A DNA stretch of 50,832 nucleotides from NCBI GenBank assembly GCA_002386465.1, contig DGIT01000117.1, forward strand, positions 1 to 50,832, read 5' to 3'. The position numbers and the translations under genes were made by a program. This document shows positions 8,859-19,615 of the stretch, in pieces. The stretch's first letter is position 1; each line of letters begins with the position of its first letter. Source of the DNA: Burkholderiales bacterium UBA4615. GTDB lineage: Bacteria > Pseudomonadota > Gammaproteobacteria > Burkholderiales > Burkholderiaceae_E. The notes below the pieces were generated by a model. It worked only from the letters and a program-made list of their open reading frames with translations, made no database searches and had not been told where the DNA came from.

Positions 8859-11800
8859 TGAGAAACGCAGCGTCCCTGCGCCTGACTGCACTGGCGTTTG
8901 GCATTGCAGCGCTATCGCTGCGCTCACCGGCGTACGCACAGTCCAACGCCGGCTTGCTGCCGGGCACCGTAGCAGGGTCGCGGATCACACCCGGCACCTC
9001 CACTTGGGTCGGCGCGCAGCCTGCTGGCGTGAGCACCGGGGCCGATGGCATTCGCGAACTCCTCATCCGACAAAACCAGCCTAGAGCAACGCTGAACTGG
9101 CAGCAGTTCAATGTCGACAGAGGCGAACGAGTGCGTTTTGACCAGCAAGGCAATCGCAGCTGGGTGGCGCTGAACTGGATCCATGCTAGCAAGCCCAGCG
9201 AAATTGCCGGCCGATTGGTGGCCGATGGCGCGCTCTATCTGATCAATGCCAATGGCATCGTGTTCAAGCCGGGTGCACAGGTCGATGCGGCAGCCTTCAT
9301 CGCCTCGACGCTGAGCATTCGAAACGACGCATTTCTCAAAGGCCTGACGGCGATGGCCGCTGGACAGGCAGCCTTCGAGTTCGACGCCGCGGCTGGCTCG
9401 CCCAACGCACGTGTTGAGGTTCAGTCGGGTGTGGTGCGCCGACTCGACGGCTCGGTCGTGACTGCGCCCGATGGCAAGGAGCTGGTTCAGGCGGCCAGCA
9501 TTCAGTCGGCGAGCGGCGGTCGGGTGTTTCTGCTGGGCACCCGCGAGGTCGTCAACAATGGCCTGGTGCGTTCACCCGATGGCCAGGTGATTCTGGCTGC
9601 CGGGTCGAAGGTCTATCTCTTTGCGCCCCGTGCCGATGACAGCGCGGCCTTTCGCGGCCTCTTTGTTGAAGTTGATGCAGGCAGCGAGGCGCGCAACCTC
9701 GGCTCGATTCTGAACACAGGAACGATCGAGACACCGCAGGGCAATACCACCCTGGCTGCGATGGCGATCCGCCATGCCGGGCGTATCAGTGCCGACACGG
9801 CTGCGACCGGTAATGGATCGGTGTACCTGTTTGCGCGCTCGAACCCGCGCTTTCAGCTGGGCTCCACCAGTCGCCCGAACAGCACCGCCTCGGGCACGGT
9901 GGCCCTCGAGCCCGGTAGCGTGATCGAAGCGCTGCCGCGCTCCCGAATCGATGCAGAGGGCAAGACCGAGCAGGTGCTCGACAGTCAGGCCGTCTATCCA
10001 TCGGAAGTCAGGCTGGCCGGCCGAAGCATTCACCTGCAGGGCGGCGAAGCCGGCACCGGCGCCCGGATCACCGCACCCGGCGGGTTGGTCAGCGCGGTGG
10101 CCAATGAAAATTTCGATAACACCACGGTTGCGGCCGTGCGCCCAGTCGGGGACGGCCGGATCGTGGTCGATGCCGGCGCCTCGGTCGACGTGGCGGGCGT
10201 GCGTGATATCAGTGTTCCGGTCACCCGCAACATCATCGATGTGCAGATCAGCGGCGAGAATGTGGCCGACAATCCGACTCTGCGGACCGGGCCTTTGGCC
10301 TCGCAGACTCTGAAGGTCGATGTCCGCACCGGTTCTCCCCTGTTTTCACAGAGCACACTGGATGCGGTCGCCGGCCAGCAGATCCGACGCACAGTGGAAG
10401 AGCGGATGGCTGCAGGTGGCACGGTCAGTCTGGCTTCTACTGGCGAGGCCGTGGTCAACCCGGGTGCCCGAATTGGTCTTGCAGGGGGCTCGGTACTTTT
10501 CACACCGGGAGTGCTTCAGACCAGCCGGCTGTTCGATGGCAGCCGTTCAGTCGACGTTGGTGCGGCGACACCCGATCGCAACTGGACGTTGGCCAACACC
10601 TATACCGAGACCGATGATCGCTGGGGCGTGACCCGAAGCTTCGCGCTGGGCGGCAGTGTGGCGACCCGCGACCCGGGCTATCTGCAAGGCTACAACGCAG
10701 GGCGTCTGGAACTGGTGGCGCCCTGGGTCAGTCTGGGCGGTTCAGTCGATGGCTTGACCGTCAGCGGCGCGCGCCAGCGCACTGCGCCTGCGCTGGGAGG
10801 TCTGGTCACCTTCGGGCAGCGCGAGGCCTTCCTGCTGACGCAACCGGATTTCATCGTGCGCAGTCCCATGGTCCTGGGTCAATCGCCCGGTGCGATGCCG
10901 CCCGCTGTATTCCCCATTGACGGCGATCGGCAGGAGCGCTTCGGGACCGAGGCCTCTGCAACCACGCAGGCCATCGACGTCGCCAGCCTGAGCGCTTCGG
11001 GCATCTCGCGGCTGGAGGTGTTCAGCAACAACTCGGTGACCATCCCGGCGGACTCGCCCCTCAGTCTGCCGGCGGGTGGCCGCATCACTGCCGCGGGCGC
11101 CTCCATGAACGTGGCGTCGTCAGTGACCGTGCCGGGAGCCCGCGCGGAGACGGTGCTGCGCAGAAGCGATCAGGATGTTCGGTCCGCTGGCATCGATCTG
11201 TCCGCCACACCCATCGGCTCAGACACCCCGGGCGTAAGCTCCGGCGCAATGGCGGTTCGAGGTGCACGTATCGACGCCGCAGGTCAGTGGTTGGTGCAAT
11301 CGACCGCGGCCACAAGCGCTGGCAACGAGCCCTACCTGTTGGACGCAGGCTCGGTGCGACTGCAGGGCTACAACCAGTTCACGGTCGATGCCACAAGCAG
11401 CGTCGATGTCTCGGCCGGTGCACGACTCGGACCCAACAACGTGCGCACGACGGGGCGTGCCGGCTCGCTGCAGATCGGCCTGACCTCGCGCGAGCCCGCC
11501 AGCATCGGGTTGCCGCGCATCGCTGACTTTGCAGCGCCGGTGCGCGCAGTCGGGTTTGGCACCGGAGCCAGCCTCAGAGCCTCGGCCATCGATCTTCTCG
11601 TGTCAGACGCACGCCCTGACGCGTTTGACGGCTTATGGCTGTCAGCGGGCCGTTTCGCCTCGGAAGGCTGGTCTTCGGTCGATCTGACCGGTCTTTCCAG
11701 TGCACGGGTTGCTGATGGCACGAGCATTCGGTTGGTGCCGCCGTCGCTGGTGTTCAAGGCGGGCACCGGTGCGGTCACCAGTGCCGAGGCGCTCAAGGCA

Positions 11801-14800
11801 CAGGCGATACCGACACAACAAGCAGTCAATCTGCTCAAGCCATCCTCGTTCATTCTGCGTGCGTCGTCGACGCTGGAAGGCACGACCGAGGTCGGCGCGC
11901 GAAGCCGCGTCGAGGTGGCCCCCGGTGGCAGCATCGCACTGGACGCAGGCTATCGAGCGCTCCTGGCTGGCGCGCTGGTGGCGCCCGGCGGGTCGGTATC
12001 GCTGACCCTCGATAACGGCAGCAATTACCTCGGCTTCAGGGGCGCTCAGGGCATCCATGTGCAAGCCGGCGCGCGTCTTGATGCCAGTGGCATCGATGCC
12101 ACGGTGGCGCTGCCCAACGGGCGACGAGGCGGATCGGTACTGGCCGCAGGCAGTGTCAGCATCAATGCACCCAGCGGCTATCTGGTCATGGAGCCGGGTT
12201 CGCAGGTGGTTGCCCGAGGCGCAGTCGGGCAGGTAGACGGGACCGTCGCCGATCTCAACGGACGGCCGATGTCGCAGAGTCTGGCCAGCGCGGGCGGCAA
12301 AGTCTCTTTGATCTCCGGCAACGGTGGTGTCATGGCAGCGGGTATCGATGTCGCTGCTGGCGGCGCCAATGCTGCATCGGGCACCGTCGTGATCGGCCAA
12401 AGCCGCGAGGTCGCTCAGGGTGCGATCGACAACACGATCGGGCCGCGGCCAATCCGACTCGAGCGCCTGAGCATCGTGGATGATGCGAAAGCGATGCCGG
12501 GACCGTTGGCCGTCGGTGCCGATGTCGATGCGGCACTCAATGCGACTGCTGCGCCGGGAAGTGAAGTCTTCGAGACGCGCGTGGCGCGATCGTCACTGGA
12601 GCGCCTGGATGCCAATGGGTTGGCGTTGCAGGCGCGCGATCAACTCACCTTTGGTGCCGACACAAGCCTGAGTGCGCGCCGGCAGGTCACCATCGATGCA
12701 CCGGCCATTCAGGGCGATGGCCGGGCGACGCTGTCGATCCGGGCGCCTTACGTCGAGCTGGGCTGGACGCGTCGCAACACGGCGGCGCTCCCCGTGGGGG
12801 TGACCCAGGGCACCCGCCTGGGCGAGGCGCGACTGAATGTGGCCAGCACGCAGGCGCTCGACCTGGTGGGCAGCCTCGTGCTGCAGGGTATCGGCAACAC
12901 CAAACTCGAGACTGCAGGCGATCTGCGTCTGCGGGGCATCTTCACCAATGCGGCTGATGGCAGCGTGCCTCCGTATGCGGTGGGCCGTCTCGATGCCAGC
13001 GGCCGAGTCGATCTGATCGCAAGCCAGATCTTCCCAACGACCGGGTCGAGCTACAGCATCGCGCTGGCCGGCCCCCAATCCACCTTGACCACGGCGCGTA
13101 CCGCCGCCGAGTCGCCGCCGGTACCGCTGTCGGCGCTGGGCCGCATGCAACTGAGCGCAGACCGCATCGAATTGCAAGGCGTGCAGCGCGCGCCGCTTGG
13201 CACGATCGAGATCGATGCCCGCGAATCGGTGGTGGCGGGCCCGACGGCAGAGATCTCGGTTTCAGCGGCGAACACGCTGGTCCCCTACGGCGTCACGCAG
13301 GATCGCCGACAAATCATCTATCCGTTTGATGGCGGCTCAACCGGACGGGCATTGAGCGGATTCGATCCGGAGGTCCGCATCAGCGGCGCGTCGATTGACC
13401 TCAAGCAAGGGGCGGTGGTCGATGCGTCGGGTGGCGGCGATGTGCTGGCCAGTGCGTTCATCGCTGGCAGCGGCGGATCGGCTGACGTGCTGCGGCGACC
13501 GAACCTGTTTGCCGTGGTGCCTGGCTATTCAGCTGCCATGCCGTTTGATTTCCAGATACGCGCCGAGACCCCGACGCTCGGCGGTTCGGCACTGGGTGCG
13601 CTCTCGGCGTTTCGTGGCGCACTGCCTACTGGCATGACGACGAACACCAGGCCGACCCTGTCAGTCGGCGACCGCATCTATCTTTCTGCAGGCAGCGGTC
13701 TGCCGCAAGGCGAATACACCCTGATGCCAGCCCGTTATGCGCTGCTGCCGGGCGCCTACGCGGTCGCATTGACCGACTCAGTGAGCTTCTCAGCCCCCCG
13801 CCCGACCACGCTCGCTGATGGCAGCAGTCTGATCGCGGCTCAACGCTTCGCAGCGTCGTCAAACGAGCGCGACGCACGCTGGACGGCGGTCAATGTGCTC
13901 AGTGGCACGCAGATCCGCCGTTATGCCGAATTCATCACAGACCTGGGCTCTCGTGACCTTGGTGCAAAGGCCGATGTCACCGGCTCAATTCGTGCACCTC
14001 AGGATGCCGGTACGGTGGCCATCGATGCACGCGGCACCTCGGTCAAGCTCGACGCGGCCATCCGCCTCAATCCGGGCCAGACGATCGCGCTGGCCGAGGG
14101 TGGTTCCGCGCTGAGCTCCGAGGGCTCGACCACGGGCCGACGCGGTGCGTTCGAGTTGTCTTCCGACGGCGCATCTTTGGTCATCGGTGGTGCCGCTGCG
14201 GGCGGCTCATCGGGCGCCGCATCGGGCACCACCATCAACCTGGACGCGGCTCGGCTGTCGGGGTTGAACGCGGGCCGACTGCTGATCGGTGCACGCCGCA
14301 GCCAGAGTGGCGACGACACCTTGATCACGCCGACCGCCGCTCGCGTCACGGTTGAAGCAGGCAGCACGATTCAGGCCGAGGATGTTGTGTTGGCGGCAAC
14401 CGACCGGATCGCGCTGGGTCGCGATGCCCGGTTGACTGCGCCGGACTCGGGCGTGTCGGCAGCGCAATACCAGCTGCCAGCCACCGGCGCGGTGATCTCG
14501 GTCTCGAGCGGTACGCCGACCTTCACCCGGTCTGGCCCTGCCAGCGGGTCGGCCCAGATCGAACTGGCCGCTGGAAGCTCGATTCAGGCCCGCTCGGTCA
14601 TGCTCGATGCCCCGGGTGGGATCGCGCAAGACCCGTCGGTACGACTGCTTTCTCGCAATCTGGACGTGTCGACCCGCGGGCTGGTGCTGGGTGATGGCCC
14701 AGTGGCCGGCAATCCGTCTGGCCTGACCCGTTTGAGTGGCGCTCAACTGCAGTCGTTCGCATCGGGCGAGCGCATGATGCTTGCAGCGAGCGAGACCCTC

Positions 14801-17800
14801 TACCTCACCGAAGGTTTACAGCTCGGCACGGCTGCGTTTGGTGCCATTGAACTGCGTGCACCCTCGCTGACCTGGGCTGATCCTGCACGTGCCGGTGTGG
14901 CCAGTGTGACCGCTCAGCGCATCATCTTGTCGGGAGGCCCGGATCTCGCCAGCCTGCAGCCTGTATCAGCCTCCGGGCAGGGTGAACTGCGACTGGACGC
15001 CGCCACCGGTGCCTTGCCTGACAGCGGTCAGCTGCTGAGCCAGTCCGGCGGCCGGGCGTTGTCCGGCTTTGCTCGTGTCGATGCGACGGCGCGATCCGCC
15101 TGGATCCTGTCTGGCGAAGGCGCCACCCGTACCGCGGGTGATCTCACCGTGCGCACGCCGCAGGTGCTGACCGCAGCCGGCGCCACCCAGTCGGTCACGG
15201 CCAACCAACTGACCCTCAGCAGCCTTGCGGGGGCGCCGGGCGTTGTGGCGCCCGCGGCTCAGCCTGGCGGTCGCCTGAGCTTGGGTGGACAGACGACGAC
15301 GGTGGACACGCTTGTCCGGTTGCCGTCTGGCCGACTGTCCATCTCGTCGACCGGCGCAGACACCACGCGGCAGTCACTGATTCTCGGTGGGTCCGCACGG
15401 CTCGACGTCGGCTCGGCGTCGATGAACCTGTTCGACCAGACCTTCTCGGCCTCGGCGGGTACGGTCACCTTGAGCGCGCAGCTTGGCTCGATCCTGGCTC
15501 AACCGGGTTCCAGAATGGACGCCTCAGGACGCACTGACGTGGCTGGCGGCCAGCTGGTCGTGAGCGCGCCGCGCGCAACCGTGTCGTTGCAGGGAGTGCT
15601 CGCAGCGAGCGGCCCGCTCGGCCAGGGCGGGCAAATCGAAGTCGATGCCACGACCATCGATCGACCCGAGCAACTGACGGCATCGTTGCGCAGCGGCGGC
15701 TTCGACGCCGCGGTGAACCTGCGCCAACGAACCGGTGATTTTCGAATCGGTACCGATGCCGCAGCCAGCACTCCGGTGATCGCAGCCCGGGAAATCAGGC
15801 TGACCGCTGATTCAGGGTCGGTTCGCCTCGAAGGCGGCCGACTGGATGCGAGCGGCCCATCGGGCGGCGAAGTCGAACTCAACGCTGGCGCGCGAGTCGT
15901 GCTTGCGCCCGGCACATCGATCATTGCGCAGGGCAGCTCGCAAGAGGGCGGTCGAGTGCAGCTTAATGGCCGCAGCGGAGTGCTCGCTCGAGGAGCTCGG
16001 ATCGATGTCGACGGCGTGACCCAGGACGGCGAGATCGAGTTGCGCTTTGATCGCTCGGCGGTCGGTGCAGCCACCCTGCAGGCTGATGCGGGCAGCTTCA
16101 CCGGCGCCAAAACCATTTACCTGACTGGCGTCAAGTCCTATGCGCAGACCGTGTCTGCCAACAATGCCAACGTCACCTCGGCGTCACTGACGACGGCATT
16201 CAGCGAAGCACAGAGCTACGCCAACAATGCGACACAGGTGCTGTCGCTGACCGGATTGACCGGCCAGGCCGCAGCGCGCGTTCGACCGGAGATTGAGCTC
16301 ACTGCAACCGGCGCGACCCATTCCGCCAGCCTGACGGTCAACAGCGCGCTGGATTTCTCGACGCGCCGCTACACCACCGTCACGCCGAACGACACGGCCG
16401 GCGTGCTCACGCTTCGGGCGGCCGGCGACCTCGTCCTCAATGGCGCATCCACCACGCCGGGCACTGCGGTCACGGCAGTGCTCACCGACGGTTTCGTTGC
16501 CGGAACCGCCTTCAATGGCGCTGCCGCCACCTCAACCGCACTGGGCGCTTCTTTTGACACGCAGGCCAAGGACACCTGGTCCTTCAAGCTGGTCGCGGGT
16601 GCCGATCTGACAGCTGCCGACCCGCTGGCCGTGCGTGCCACGACCGACCCGCTGCTGGGTGCTGCGCTCGGCAACGTGCGCCTGCTCAACAACCGCATCA
16701 TCCGCACCGGCACGGGCAGCATCGACGTGGCGGCGGCCCGGGATATCCGGCTGGGCACATCCAGCGCTACCACGACCGCACTGGTGACCGGCACCACAGG
16801 CGGCCGGGCGTCCATCATGACCGCGGGCCGCCGTGCAGCCGACGTCCCGAATTTTGTCGACCCTCAGTCGCTTTATGACCCGGATGACAGCCCCGCTGAT
16901 CCGCGTGCAAATTTCACCGAAGGTGGCGGATCGATCACCCTGACGGCTGGCAGCTCGATCGCCTCGACCATTCAAGATCCGCTGGTGAGTGCGTGGCTGT
17001 TCCGCCAGGGCAGGGCCGATGCAAACGGCCTGGCTCTGGACAGCCGCTCGCCCGCCTGGTGGCCGCGCTTCGATTTCTTCAGACAGTCTGTGGGCGCACT
17101 CGGCGGCGGTGACATCGTCATCCGGGCGAAGGGCAACATCGAGAACGTGTCGGCCTCGGTCGGCACCTCAGGCCGGCTGGTCCTGACTGGCAACCCGCTG
17201 CTCGACCAACCAGTGATCAACGGTGGGGGTGATCTGACCGTCCGCGCCGAAGGCTCGATTCGCTCGGGCAGTTTCGCGGTCATGCAAGGCACCGCGCGAC
17301 TGGTGGCCGGCGAGACGCTCGAGCGCGCTGCCACCGCACCTTACGCAACGATCGCCGGACTGGGCGACGCTGCACTGCAGGTCGAGGCGCGTCGCAACCT
17401 TCAGTTCGACCAGGTCTACAACCCGACCTTGTCTGAGCAGCGTGCGACGAACGCGAAGGTACTGTTCGCTGAGAACCGCAGCTACTTCTCGACCTACACC
17501 GACCGGTCTGCGGTGGCACTGACCTCGATCGGCGGCAAGGCCACCTTGCAGGAATCCGGCGTTGTGCTGCGCGCAGCCACGGTCGCAGGTGAAACCGCAG
17601 TCTCGATCGACGTCAATGACCTCGGGCGGATCACCTCGCTTCGGCCTGCCACGCTTGCGGTCACCTCGCTGGCCGGCGATGTCGAAATCATCGGCAAGCC
17701 GGGCACCCTGGCCACCGATCTGCCGGCGAGCGCCAATGCGATCCTCGCGCCGGCTGCCGATGGCGGGATCACACTGGGCGCAGCCGGCTCCATTACCGGC

Positions 17801-19573
17801 GTGGGCAGTCTGGTCTCCCTCGACACCGACCCGCTCACCTCCTTCAGCCTGAGCCGTCCGGGCAGGATGGCAGGCACCTCGATCGTGACCCATACCGGTG
17901 TGTCGGTCGACAGCGAAGTATCGGCTGGTCGCCTCAATCCGACCTCAACGGCCCGGCCGCTGGCGCACGCCGACCGACTGGTCCGGGCCAACGACACCAA
18001 CCCCTCGCGTGTGTATGCCGCGCAGGACATCACCACACTGCCGGCCTCGCTCGAGTCGGACTCGGCTACAGCGGCGGCGTCGCGCTTGCGCTTCGTTTTT
18101 GCCGAGCCGGCCCGAGTGCAAGCCGGGCGCGACGTGACCGACGTCTCGCTCACGATCCAGAACCTGCGCGACAGCGACGTCAGCGTGGTCAGTGCGGGGC
18201 GCGACGTCAGCAACCGCACTCAGCTGGCCATCAACGAGGCCCTGGCGCTGAGCAACTCCGGCGTGGTGCTCAATGGCCCCGGCCGCCTCGAGGTCTCGGC
18301 CGGACGCGACATCTCGATGGGTACGTCGGTGGGTATTGTCAGCCGCGGCAACCTGGACAATGCCACATTGCCGGATGTCGGCGGATCGGTGACGCTGGTG
18401 GCCGGCTTGCCTGAAGGCCCGGCCTATGGCGCGTTCCTCAAGCGCTATGTCGATCCATCGAATGCGGCGGATCGACCACGCGATTACACCGACTTGCTGG
18501 TCGAATTCGTGAACGCGCGATCGCCGAGTCCGTCGCAGTCGCAGTTGACCGCTGAGGCGGCCTGGCAGGCGTTCAGCGCCTTGCCGGAGACCGAGCGCAA
18601 TGCGTTTGCCAGAGCGGTGTTCTATGCCGAGTTGCGCTCAGCCAGCCGCGTGGCCTCTGCACCCCAGATCGACGGGCAGGCCAACCCCACGTATGGCAAC
18701 TTCCAGGCCGCCTATGACGCGATGTCCACCCTGTTCCCCAAAGACGGCGGCGGAAATATCGACCTGGTGTTCAGCCAGGTCAAAACCGAGCGCGGCGGCA
18801 AGCTCGAGTTCCTCGTGCCGGGTGTCGTTTGCCGTGGCGACTGGACCGTGTGCCAGGCCACCGATGCGTCCGCGATGGTGGGCAACCTGCGGGTCGGTCT
18901 GGCCAACCCGCCTGACAATCTTTCGACCCTCAAGAAGGCCTCGCAACTGGGCATCTTTACCTTGGGCGAAGGCAGCATCGACATTGCCCTGGGCGGCAAT
19001 GCCTCAGTGAACCGATCGAGGGTTCTGACCGCAGGCGGTGGCGGGATCACGATGTTCTCGGCCCTGGGTGATATCGATGCCGGTCGCGGATCGCGCACGG
19101 CCACTTCGGCGCCCCCTCCTCTGGTGCGTGTCGACAAGGACGGCAACGTCGTAGTCGAACTCCCTGGCGTCCTGGAAGGGTCCGGTATCGGCGTGCTCGT
19201 CACCAAGCCAGGAACGGCGCCCGGCGACGTTGACCTGTTTGCTCCCAAGGGATTCATCGATGCTGGCGAGGCGGGCATCCGCTCGGCGGGCAACCTCACG
19301 TTGTTTGCAACCGAGGTGCGCAACTCGGCCAACATTTCCTTCTCGGGATCGGCCACCGGTGTGCCGACGACCACCGCCGCCCCCAACCTGTCGCTGGCCA
19401 CCGCATCGAATACGACTGCTGCGGCCACGGCGTCGGAAGCACAGTCCGCGACCGACCGCGACGGACGCACCGAACCCCGCACACAGAATCGCAGCCGCCT
19501 GCTTGTCCTTGAGTTTCTGGGCTTCGCTGAAGACGGCGAAGAGTCGTATCGCAAGCGCCGCAGCAGCAAGTGA
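8858..19573 (+). CDS. Giant filamentous-haemagglutinin-type exoprotein (TpsA, 3571 aa)
   Basis: This is the secreted substrate of the upstream TpsB. A signal peptide covers residues 1-27 (ending AYA). The N-terminal two-partner-secretion domain spans about 33-165, with NWQQFNVDRGERVRFDQ near 80-96 and LINANGIVFKPGAQVD near 128-143; the usual NPNGI is NANGI here. A very long Gly/Ala/Ser/Asp-rich parallel beta-helix region follows, with recurrent DASG turns. The C-terminal third resembles the DUF3739-type filamentous haemagglutinin block (repeated AGRDV/AGRDIS, then ALGDIDAGRGSRTA and APKGFIDAGEAGIRSAGNL). The only cysteines I could find are C3325 and C3332, flanking an RGD tripeptide. The tail is basic (YRKRRSSK). 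The likely role is surface adhesion or biofilm structure. Confidence 0.95.
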   Translation: MRNAASLRLTALAFGIAALSLRSPAYAQSNAGLLPGTVAGSRITPGTSTWVGAQPAGVSTGADGIRELLIRQNQPRATLNWQQFNVDRGERVRFDQQGNRSWVALNWIHASKPSEIAGRLVADGALYLINANGIVFKPGAQVDAAAFIASTLSIRNDAFLKGLTAMAAGQAAFEFDAAAGSPNARVEVQSGVVRRLDGSVVTAPDGKELVQAASIQSASGGRVFLLGTREVVNNGLVRSPDGQVILAAGSKVYLFAPRADDSAAFRGLFVEVDAGSEARNLGSILNTGTIETPQGNTTLAAMAIRHAGRISADTAATGNGSVYLFARSNPRFQLGSTSRPNSTASGTVALEPGSVIEALPRSRIDAEGKTEQVLDSQAVYPSEVRLAGRSIHLQGGEAGTGARITAPGGLVSAVANENFDNTTVAAVRPVGDGRIVVDAGASVDVAGVRDISVPVTRNIIDVQISGENVADNPTLRTGPLASQTLKVDVRTGSPLFSQSTLDAVAGQQIRRTVEERMAAGGTVSLASTGEAVVNPGARIGLAGGSVLFTPGVLQTSRLFDGSRSVDVGAATPDRNWTLANTYTETDDRWGVTRSFALGGSVATRDPGYLQGYNAGRLELVAPWVSLGGSVDGLTVSGARQRTAPALGGLVTFGQREAFLLTQPDFIVRSPMVLGQSPGAMPPAVFPIDGDRQERFGTEASATTQAIDVASLSASGISRLEVFSNNSVTIPADSPLSLPAGGRITAAGASMNVASSVTVPGARAETVLRRSDQDVRSAGIDLSATPIGSDTPGVSSGAMAVRGARIDAAGQWLVQSTAATSAGNEPYLLDAGSVRLQGYNQFTVDATSSVDVSAGARLGPNNVRTTGRAGSLQIGLTSREPASIGLPRIADFAAPVRAVGFGTGASLRASAIDLLVSDARPDAFDGLWLSAGRFASEGWSSVDLTGLSSARVADGTSIRLVPPSLVFKAGTGAVTSAEALKAQAIPTQQAVNLLKPSSFILRASSTLEGTTEVGARSRVEVAPGGSIALDAGYRALLAGALVAPGGSVSLTLDNGSNYLGFRGAQGIHVQAGARLDASGIDATVALPNGRRGGSVLAAGSVSINAPSGYLVMEPGSQVVARGAVGQVDGTVADLNGRPMSQSLASAGGKVSLISGNGGVMAAGIDVAAGGANAASGTVVIGQSREVAQGAIDNTIGPRPIRLERLSIVDDAKAMPGPLAVGADVDAALNATAAPGSEVFETRVARSSLERLDANGLALQARDQLTFGADTSLSARRQVTIDAPAIQGDGRATLSIRAPYVELGWTRRNTAALPVGVTQGTRLGEARLNVASTQALDLVGSLVLQGIGNTKLETAGDLRLRGIFTNAADGSVPPYAVGRLDASGRVDLIASQIFPTTGSSYSIALAGPQSTLTTARTAAESPPVPLSALGRMQLSADRIELQGVQRAPLGTIEIDARESVVAGPTAEISVSAANTLVPYGVTQDRRQIIYPFDGGSTGRALSGFDPEVRISGASIDLKQGAVVDASGGGDVLASAFIAGSGGSADVLRRPNLFAVVPGYSAAMPFDFQIRAETPTLGGSALGALSAFRGALPTGMTTNTRPTLSVGDRIYLSAGSGLPQGEYTLMPARYALLPGAYAVALTDSVSFSAPRPTTLADGSSLIAAQRFAASSNERDARWTAVNVLSGTQIRRYAEFITDLGSRDLGAKADVTGSIRAPQDAGTVAIDARGTSVKLDAAIRLNPGQTIALAEGGSALSSEGSTTGRRGAFELSSDGASLVIGGAAAGGSSGAASGTTINLDAARLSGLNAGRLLIGARRSQSGDDTLITPTAARVTVEAGSTIQAEDVVLAATDRIALGRDARLTAPDSGVSAAQYQLPATGAVISVSSGTPTFTRSGPASGSAQIELAAGSSIQARSVMLDAPGGIAQDPSVRLLSRNLDVSTRGLVLGDGPVAGNPSGLTRLSGAQLQSFASGERMMLAASETLYLTEGLQLGTAAFGAIELRAPSLTWADPARAGVASVTAQRIILSGGPDLASLQPVSASGQGELRLDAATGALPDSGQLLSQSGGRALSGFARVDATARSAWILSGEGATRTAGDLTVRTPQVLTAAGATQSVTANQLTLSSLAGAPGVVAPAAQPGGRLSLGGQTTTVDTLVRLPSGRLSISSTGADTTRQSLILGGSARLDVGSASMNLFDQTFSASAGTVTLSAQLGSILAQPGSRMDASGRTDVAGGQLVVSAPRATVSLQGVLAASGPLGQGGQIEVDATTIDRPEQLTASLRSGGFDAAVNLRQRTGDFRIGTDAAASTPVIAAREIRLTADSGSVRLEGGRLDASGPSGGEVELNAGARVVLAPGTSIIAQGSSQEGGRVQLNGRSGVLARGARIDVDGVTQDGEIELRFDRSAVGAATLQADAGSFTGAKTIYLTGVKSYAQTVSANNANVTSASLTTAFSEAQSYANNATQVLSLTGLTGQAAARVRPEIELTATGATHSASLTVNSALDFSTRRYTTVTPNDTAGVLTLRAAGDLVLNGASTTPGTAVTAVLTDGFVAGTAFNGAAATSTALGASFDTQAKDTWSFKLVAGADLTAADPLAVRATTDPLLGAALGNVRLLNNRIIRTGTGSIDVAAARDIRLGTSSATTTALVTGTTGGRASIMTAGRRAADVPNFVDPQSLYDPDDSPADPRANFTEGGGSITLTAGSSIASTIQDPLVSAWLFRQGRADANGLALDSRSPAWWPRFDFFRQSVGALGGGDIVIRAKGNIENVSASVGTSGRLVLTGNPLLDQPVINGGGDLTVRAEGSIRSGSFAVMQGTARLVAGETLERAATAPYATIAGLGDAALQVEARRNLQFDQVYNPTLSEQRATNAKVLFAENRSYFSTYTDRSAVALTSIGGKATLQESGVVLRAATVAGETAVSIDVNDLGRITSLRPATLAVTSLAGDVEIIGKPGTLATDLPASANAILAPAADGGITLGAAGSITGVGSLVSLDTDPLTSFSLSRPGRMAGTSIVTHTGVSVDSEVSAGRLNPTSTARPLAHADRLVRANDTNPSRVYAAQDITTLPASLESDSATAAASRLRFVFAEPARVQAGRDVTDVSLTIQNLRDSDVSVVSAGRDVSNRTQLAINEALALSNSGVVLNGPGRLEVSAGRDISMGTSVGIVSRGNLDNATLPDVGGSVTLVAGLPEGPAYGAFLKRYVDPSNAADRPRDYTDLLVEFVNARSPSPSQSQLTAEAAWQAFSALPETERNAFARAVFYAELRSASRVASAPQIDGQANPTYGNFQAAYDAMSTLFPKDGGGNIDLVFSQVKTERGGKLEFLVPGVVCRGDWTVCQATDASAMVGNLRVGLANPPDNLSTLKKASQLGIFTLGEGSIDIALGGNASVNRSRVLTAGGGGITMFSALGDIDAGRGSRTATSAPPPLVRVDKDGNVVVELPGVLEGSGIGVLVTKPGTAPGDVDLFAPKGFIDAGEAGIRSAGNLTLFATEVRNSANISFSGSATGVPTTTAAPNLSLATASNTTAAATASEAQSATDRDGRTEPRTQNRSRLLVLEFLGFAEDGEESYRKRRSSK

Positions 19574-19615
19574 CCCCGTCCACACGATCGCCTTCAACCG
19601 CAGCCTGAGTCCGCC

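Noticed and set aside
8858..19573. Many long minus-strand frames across the giant exoprotein
   Set aside because: They are shadows of a single uninterrupted 3571-codon frame with signal peptide, secretion domain and matching upstream transporter.
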